Source of the DNA: OMOG01 sp041485845
Lineage (GTDB): Bacteria > Acidobacteriota > Terriglobia > Bryobacterales > Bryobacteraceae
NCBI GenBank assembly: GCA_041485845.1
Contig: JBGPKH010000284.1
Coordinates: forward strand, 1-10,675
DNA: 10,675 bases
Direction: 5' to 3'
Shown here: piece by piece, positions 6,194-10,675 of the stretch
How the letters are laid out: every line of letters starts with the position of its first letter
Position numbering within the stretch: position 1 is the stretch's first letter
Notes under the pieces: generated by a model
What the model was told of the DNA's origin: nothing
The model's database searches: none
Seen by the model: only the letters and a program-made list of their open reading frames with translations
Translations under genes and position numbers: made by a program

Positions 6194-7418
6194 AATTTGG
6201 TGTGATTTTGGCCAACCAAGTCGGCCCTCCGGTTCGGGGTCTCCAATGCTTCGGCCGTGACCAGTTCATCGATCTGATCTGGGAAAAGCTCAGTCTGGGG
6301 CACGTTCTGCTCACCGCCCCTCGACGCTTCGGCAAAACCAGCATCATGTACAAGCTGGTCGACGAGCCGAGATGGGAACACCAGGTGCTGATCGCCGACC
6401 TGGAATACGTCCGCGAACCGGCAGATCTCGTTACGCTCGTCACCGACCTTCTGATGCGCAATCCCGTGACCGCGCGCTGCCTCAAAGGAGTGTCTTTTCT
6501 CTCAGGAAGGCTCTGGTCGCGCTTTCGCGAATCAGTGGAAGAGGTGGAACTGCACAAGCTCCGAATCAAGCTGCGCGAGGAACTGCGGTGCCTCACTGGA
6601 AAGAGAGCGCGGACGAGCTTCTGGACCGGCTGGCCGGCTGCGGACACACCATCGTGTTCCTGCTCGATGAATTCCCGATGATGCTCGACGGCATGATGCG
6701 CCGCGACCGCGGAGCCGAGGACGCCCGCTCCGTCCTGCGGTGGCTGCGCTCGGTGAGGCAGAGGCCGGAATGCCGGAGCATTCGCTTCCTGATTGGAGGG
6801 TCCGTGGGCATTGGGGCAATCCTCCGAAACCTCGGGGAGGTGAGTTCCATTAACGACTTCGAATGTCTCAAGCTGGAACCGTTCACGCGGCCCACGGCGC
6901 TACGTTTTCTTGGTGGTCTTGCCGAAGGCCAAGAAACGGATTTGCCGCTCGCCTGCCAGCGGAAAATGCTGGACCTGGTCGGGCTACCAATCCCCTATTT
7001 CTTGCAGGTTCTCTTCTCCGAGGTTCGCAAGGTCCACCTGCAAGCCGGCGCCGCCATCACCACCCGGCTGATCGAACGGGTCTACCACGAGCGAATGTTG
7101 GGCGTGGAGTGTAAGACCTATTTCGATCACTACTACGGCCGCATCCGCGACTACTACGCCCGCGACCTGGAACGCGCCGTGAAGCGGATGCTGCGGAAAC
7201 TAGCGGTGGTGACGGAGGTGAGCCGCGACACGTTCTACCAGATCTATCGAAAGGAGGCCGGCACAGCGGCGACAGCCGAACAGTTCAACGACATGGCGGC
7301 CGAACTCGAAAACGATTTCTACGTCCGGCCCACCACGGACGGCAAGCACTACACGTTCGCCTGCAAGATCCTCCGAGACTGGTGGCTGCGCTACTACGGC
7401 ATGGAGTATGGAGACTGA
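6184..7418 (+). pseudogene. AAA/STAND-type P-loop ATPase, interrupted by a one-base frameshift near 6589
   Basis: The N-terminal half lies in the frame of the ATG at 6184: CFGRDQFIDLIWEKL, then a Walker A TAPRRFGKTS at residues 44-53, continuing to KLREELR near residue 135. The rest lies in another frame from about 6591: PHWKESADELLDRLAG, Walker B TIVFLLDEF, a strand with LIGGSVGI, and a C-terminal winged-helix-like part ending CKILRDWWLRYYG before the TGA at 7416. Joining the two gives about 411 residues, normal for archaeal-ATPase-like proteins, with one base missing at about 6589-6590 between CGG and CCT. No slippery heptamer is visible, so this is either a true inactivating deletion or a sequence error. 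Without correction the first frame ends at 6681, losing Walker B. The start codon was chosen because similarity begins there. The stop is two bases before the next ATG. Confidence 0.8.
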
Positions 7419-7420
7419 CC

Positions 7421-9604
7421 ATGGAGTTCTTATATAATCCCGATGCCCTTTCCCCGGAGCGGATCAAGCACACATTCGTCGCCCGGCAATGGCTGCTTGA
7501 CGACCTGATCTCCATTCTCAAAAAGCAGCCCAAAAGCGCCGGAGTCCAGCACGTCCTGATCGTCGCCCCCCGAGGCATGGGAAAGACCACCGTCTTTCTG
7601 ATGTTGGGCTTCGCGATGGAAGAATCGCCGCTCCGAAAGAAATGGCAGGTGGTGCGCTTCCGCGAGGAGTCCTATTCCGTTACAGACGCGGGCGAGTTCT
7701 GGATGGAGGCTATTCGCCAACTGAGTCTCACGGTTGCCGACCGCGACCTGGAAGCGCAGAGGACGAGACTCGCCACCGACTGTCGTGCGACCGGTGAGCT
7801 GGAATCGGCGATGGTGGCCCTACTTAAGGACTGGGCCCGCAAACACCGCACGCGCCTGCTCCTGCTGGTGGAGAATTTCGATGAGATTCTGAGTCAGATC
7901 CACAGCGAGGAAGAAAGCTCGCGGCTCCGGAACGTGCTGATGAACGACGGGACCGTGATGCTGATTGCGTCGGCCACCAGCTTCTTCGAGGAGACCCGTG
8001 GATACGACAAGCCCCTCTATAACTTTTTCAAGGTGTACAACCTCGAAGCCCTCTCCCAGGAGCAGATCGAAGAACTGCTGTGCCGGCGCGCCGAACTGGA
8101 CGGTAACAAGGATTTCCGGGAGTACCTGAAAGCCAACGCCGGGCGCGTGCGGGCCTTGAGCCATTTCACGGGCGGCAACCCGCGACTGGTCCTGATGCTC
8201 TACGCCGTGCTCGCGGGCGCCAAGTTGGTCGAGGTGAAGACCGGCCTGGAAAAACTGCTCGACGAGGTCACGCCATACTTCAAAGCGAAGACGGAGATCC
8301 TGCCACCCCAGCAGCGCAAAATTCTCGACCAGATCGCCCGCGAAAGCGCGCGCACCAGCGAAGGACAAAGCCCCACGGCGATCGCACAGGCAATCCGGAT
8401 GACCCCCAACCAAGTCAGTTCCCAATTGCAGCGGATGGCGAAGGCCGGGTACGTGCGGGCCGTAAACGTCCGCGGGAGGACGGCGTATTACACACTGTCC
8501 GAGCCGCTCTTTGCCCTCTGGTACCAGATGCGTTTTGGCAGGGAGGCAAGAGAACGCATGCAGTGGCTGGTGGAGTTTCTGCGTGCGTGGTATGACAACG
8601 CGGAACTGGGGACGGAGACCGAGCGGCTTGCCAAACGGCTGGCAGAACTCTTCGCCGCAGGCCAGCGGCAGGCGGCAAGCGAGGCTGCGGAATATGGAAG
8701 GTTTTTGATTGACGCCATGACGGATCCCCGCGCCCGAGCCGAGGCAGTAGAAGGCCTTGTAAGGACCCACGTCGAAGCCGGTGAGTTGGACTCCGCATTG
8801 CAATTGCTCGATGGGCGAATCGATTCCGAACCCGATAGCGTGACGCGCTCGTTGTGTTACGTATTTAGGGCATCTGTACGGAGCGGGACGGGTCAGCCTT
8901 CCGAGGCCTTGGACGATATCGAGCGTGCGTCCCGAGATTTCAACGAGTCTGCTCTGACTTGGCAGATCAAAGCCGAGCAGCTACTGAAACTAGGCCGCTT
9001 TAAGGGCGCACTGGCGGCCGCTGAACGCGTGCTTGAGCTGTCAACTGCGCCAGCCGACAAAGTTGATGGCCAATGGGTGCGATGGATGGCTCTAATGAAC
9101 CTACGGAGGTGGCCAGAGTTCAGGGATGCTGTTATCGAGTTCGAGCGACTCAGGCCGAGCGCTTCTGCGAATTGGCTCGCGGCGGGCTTTTACCCGTTAT
9201 TCGACCTCGCTGTGACAGACACCGGGCGCAGTCTGCGCGAGGCTCTTGATTATTCTCCTCAAAATACGGCTGTACGAACTCTATTCCTTGGGCTACTTAG
9301 TCTTGGGTCGGCGCTAGCGGGGGACCACATCCGGGCGGAGGCTTATTGGCATGAATTTCGGATGCAGCCGCTAGGTGCGAACTGGACAGATTTGTTGACG
9401 GTCATTGCAGTCTCGCTGGTCAAAACAGGTCGGGGCGCGCTTGTGAAGGAACTACTCACGCAATCGGGAGACCATCCCCAGTTCTTCCCCCTGCGCCTCG
9501 CACTCGAGTATCTCGACACCCGCGATCGAGACCTGATCGAGAAACTATCGCCCGAAGTGCGAGGCGTGGTGGAAGACATTGTCCAACGCCTGGACAAGAA
9601 GTGA
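7421..9604 (+). CDS. STAND-like NTPase with winged-helix and TPR-like C-terminal region
   Basis: 727 residues. The ATG at 7421 is preferred over the upstream in-frame start at 7382 because it has GGAGA six bases before it and lies two bases after the preceding stop. Walker A is APRGMGKTT at residues 49-57. Walker B-like LLLLVENFDEIL is at 146-157, with Glu where Asp is more usual. IASATSFFEE at 182-191 is in a sensor-like position, and FTGGNPRLVLMLY at 249-261 is typical of this ATPase group. A winged helix spans about 294-365 (PTAIAQAIRMTPNQVSSQLQRM, then LSEPLFALWYQMR). From about 440 onward alpha-helical TPR-like units appear (AEAVEGLVRTHVEAGELDSAL; QIKAEQLLKLGRFKGALAAAERVLEL). No nuclease, TIR, protease or membrane effector is visible. 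This is a signal-sensing NTPase plan; its role is unknown. GC content falls in the C-terminal third. Confidence 0.83.
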   Translation: MEFLYNPDALSPERIKHTFVARQWLLDDLISILKKQPKSAGVQHVLIVAPRGMGKTTVFLMLGFAMEESPLRKKWQVVRFREESYSVTDAGEFWMEAIRQLSLTVADRDLEAQRTRLATDCRATGELESAMVALLKDWARKHRTRLLLLVENFDEILSQIHSEEESSRLRNVLMNDGTVMLIASATSFFEETRGYDKPLYNFFKVYNLEALSQEQIEELLCRRAELDGNKDFREYLKANAGRVRALSHFTGGNPRLVLMLYAVLAGAKLVEVKTGLEKLLDEVTPYFKAKTEILPPQQRKILDQIARESARTSEGQSPTAIAQAIRMTPNQVSSQLQRMAKAGYVRAVNVRGRTAYYTLSEPLFALWYQMRFGREARERMQWLVEFLRAWYDNAELGTETERLAKRLAELFAAGQRQAASEAAEYGRFLIDAMTDPRARAEAVEGLVRTHVEAGELDSALQLLDGRIDSEPDSVTRSLCYVFRASVRSGTGQPSEALDDIERASRDFNESALTWQIKAEQLLKLGRFKGALAAAERVLELSTAPADKVDGQWVRWMALMNLRRWPEFRDAVIEFERLRPSASANWLAAGFYPLFDLAVTDTGRSLREALDYSPQNTAVRTLFLGLLSLGSALAGDHIRAEAYWHEFRMQPLGANWTDLLTVIAVSLVKTGRGALVKELLTQSGDHPQFFPLRLALEYLDTRDRDLIEKLSPEVRGVVEDIVQRLDKK

Positions 9605-10675
9605 CTACGCCGTCCGCTGACTTTCCGACTTATCCCCCGAAATCGCAGCCTGTGCCGCGGCCAGGCGCGCGATCGGCACGCGGTACGGAGAGCACGACAC
9701 GTAGTTCATGCCCACGCGATAGCAGAACTGCACCGAATTCGGCTCGCCGCCGTGCTCGCCGCAGATTCCGATCTCGAGATCGTCGCGCGTCCGGCGGCCC
9801 AGTTCCACCGCCATCTTGATCAGCTTGCCGACGCCTTCCTGATCCAGAATCGCGAACGGATCGCTGGGCCAGATCTTGCGGTCTTCGTAGTCCTTCTTGA
9901 AGCTGGTATAGTCGTCGCGCGAGATGCCCATGCAGGTCTGGGTCAGGTCGTTGGTGCCGAAGCTGAAGAACTCGGCTTCCCTGGCGACCGTGTCCGCGGT
10001 CAGCGCGGCGCGCGGAATCTCGATCATGGTGCCGACCATATATTTGAGGTCCTTCATGCCGGCCTTCGCCAGGACTTCCTCGGCCACCTGCACCACGATC
10101 TTCTTCTGGTTCTCCAGTTCCTTGACCCCGCCGATCAGCGGAATCATGACTTCCGGAATCACCTTCTTGCCCTTCTTCGCCACCTGCACGGCGGCCTCGA
10201 AAATCGCCCGCGCCTGCATCTCGGTGATCTCCGGGTACGTGACCCCGAGACGGCAGCCGCGGTGCCCGAGCATGGGGTTGAACTCGTGCAGTTCTTCCAC
10301 GCGCTTCAACAGACCCGGCAGCTCGGTCTTCAGGTTTTTGACCTCGGCGCCGAACCGTTTGTAGGTCGCCACCAGTTCCTTCTTCTTCTGGATATCCGCG
10401 TAGGGCAGGATGGCGATGTCCACCATCAGGTCCTCGCGCTTGGGCAGGAATTCGTGCAGCGGCGGATCGAGCGTACGGATCACCAGCGGGAACCCGTCCA
10501 TGGCTTCGAACAGGCCGGCGAAATCCTTGCGCTGGAACGGCAGGAGCTTGGCCAGCGCCTTACGGCGGGCCTTCTCGTCGCGGGCCAGGATCATGGCCTG
10601 CATGTGCTCGATGCGGCCTTCGGCGAAGAACATGTGCTCGGTGCGGCACAGCCCGATGCCCTCGGCGCCGAACGC
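9605..10675 (-). CDS. ppdK: Pyruvate phosphate dikinase, C-terminal part (5' end outside the window)
   Basis: The last 356 residues, read from the window edge to the TAG at 9605-9607. This is the PEP/pyruvate-binding TIM barrel of PPDK, which interconverts pyruvate, ATP and phosphate with PEP, AMP and pyrophosphate and links glycolysis and gluconeogenesis in the cytosol. The fragment opens with EGIGLCRTEHMFF, whose Arg binds substrate, followed by VIRTLDPPLHEFLP, NPMLGHRGCRLG, MIEIPRAAL (metal-binding Glu), FSFGTNDLTQ (Asn and metal-binding Asp), and CGEHGGEP...YVSCSPYRVPIARLA. The SCSP cysteine, codon 9692-9694, is the catalytic proton donor. All key residues are present, so the visible part looks functional. 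Full-length enzymes are about 870-900 residues. It is distinguished from PEP synthase by the CGEHGGEP and SCSPYRVPIARLAAAQAA signatures. Its stop abuts that of the convergent NTPase. Confidence 0.97.
   Translation of the reverse strand, partial: AFGAEGIGLCRTEHMFFAEGRIEHMQAMILARDEKARRKALAKLLPFQRKDFAGLFEAMDGFPLVIRTLDPPLHEFLPKREDLMVDIAILPYADIQKKKELVATYKRFGAEVKNLKTELPGLLKRVEELHEFNPMLGHRGCRLGVTYPEITEMQARAIFEAAVQVAKKGKKVIPEVMIPLIGGVKELENQKKIVVQVAEEVLAKAGMKDLKYMVGTMIEIPRAALTADTVAREAEFFSFGTNDLTQTCMGISRDDYTSFKKDYEDRKIWPSDPFAILDQEGVGKLIKMAVELGRRTRDDLEIGICGEHGGEPNSVQFCYRVGMNYVSCSPYRVPIARLAAAQAAISGDKSESQRTA

Noticed and set aside
6570..6610. Programmed -1 ribosomal frameshift in the ATPase gene
   Set aside because: I see no X-XXY-YYZ slippery heptamer in the correct phase and no obvious stimulatory structure at the junction, so a mutation or sequence error is simpler.
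1..10675. CRISPR array, tRNA or rRNA genes, insertion sequence or transposase
   Set aside because: No regularly spaced repeats, cloverleaf or rRNA motifs, or transposase-like protein were found on either strand.

Overview
The window looks like a chromosomal segment from an acidobacterium of the Solibacter/Bryobacter type. It is about 60-65% GC. Its first gene ends in the C-terminal domain known as TIGR03437, which is heavily expanded in that group, and its secreted beta-rich proteins are of a style common there. This assignment is inferred from protein style, not from a marker gene.

Layout. (1) 228-3173 (+) encodes a large secreted protein with a nidogen-like N-terminal part, an HEAGH zinc-protease motif, Ig-like domains and the TIGR03437 tail. 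It overlaps by ATGA with a Bcp/PrxQ-type peroxiredoxin (3170-3613). (2) 3614-4145 is non-coding or degraded DNA. It holds a 45-codon relic of a DUF433 antitoxin-like gene, an AT-rich island, a promoter candidate and a leader. The leader's intrinsic-terminator hairpin sits directly in front of the ribosome binding site of the next gene, which suggests attenuation. (3) 4146-5411 (+) is a secreted beta-rich protein of unknown role. (4) 5466-6086 (-) is a Uma2/DUF820 family nuclease-like protein that faces gene 3. Two strong hairpins with the same core lie at this junction, one of them inside the Uma2 coding end. (5) 6184-7418 and 7421-9604 (+) form a tight two-gene unit of AAA/STAND-type NTPases. 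The first carries a one-base frameshift near 6589. The second has P-loop ATPase, winged-helix and TPR-like regions. (6) 9605-10675 (-) is the C-terminal 356 residues of pyruvate phosphate dikinase, which runs off the window edge. Its stop codon abuts that of the second NTPase.

The outer parts (pyruvate phosphate dikinase, secreted proteins, peroxiredoxin) look like ordinary chromosome. The middle (DUF433 relic, Uma2, paired NTPases, palindromic hairpins, broken frame) has the character of an accessory or conflict-gene island. The best candidate for an undescribed system is the NTPase pair. One member has the architecture of bacterial signalling/defence STAND proteins, but no effector domain is recognisable in either protein, so a defence role is only a hypothesis.
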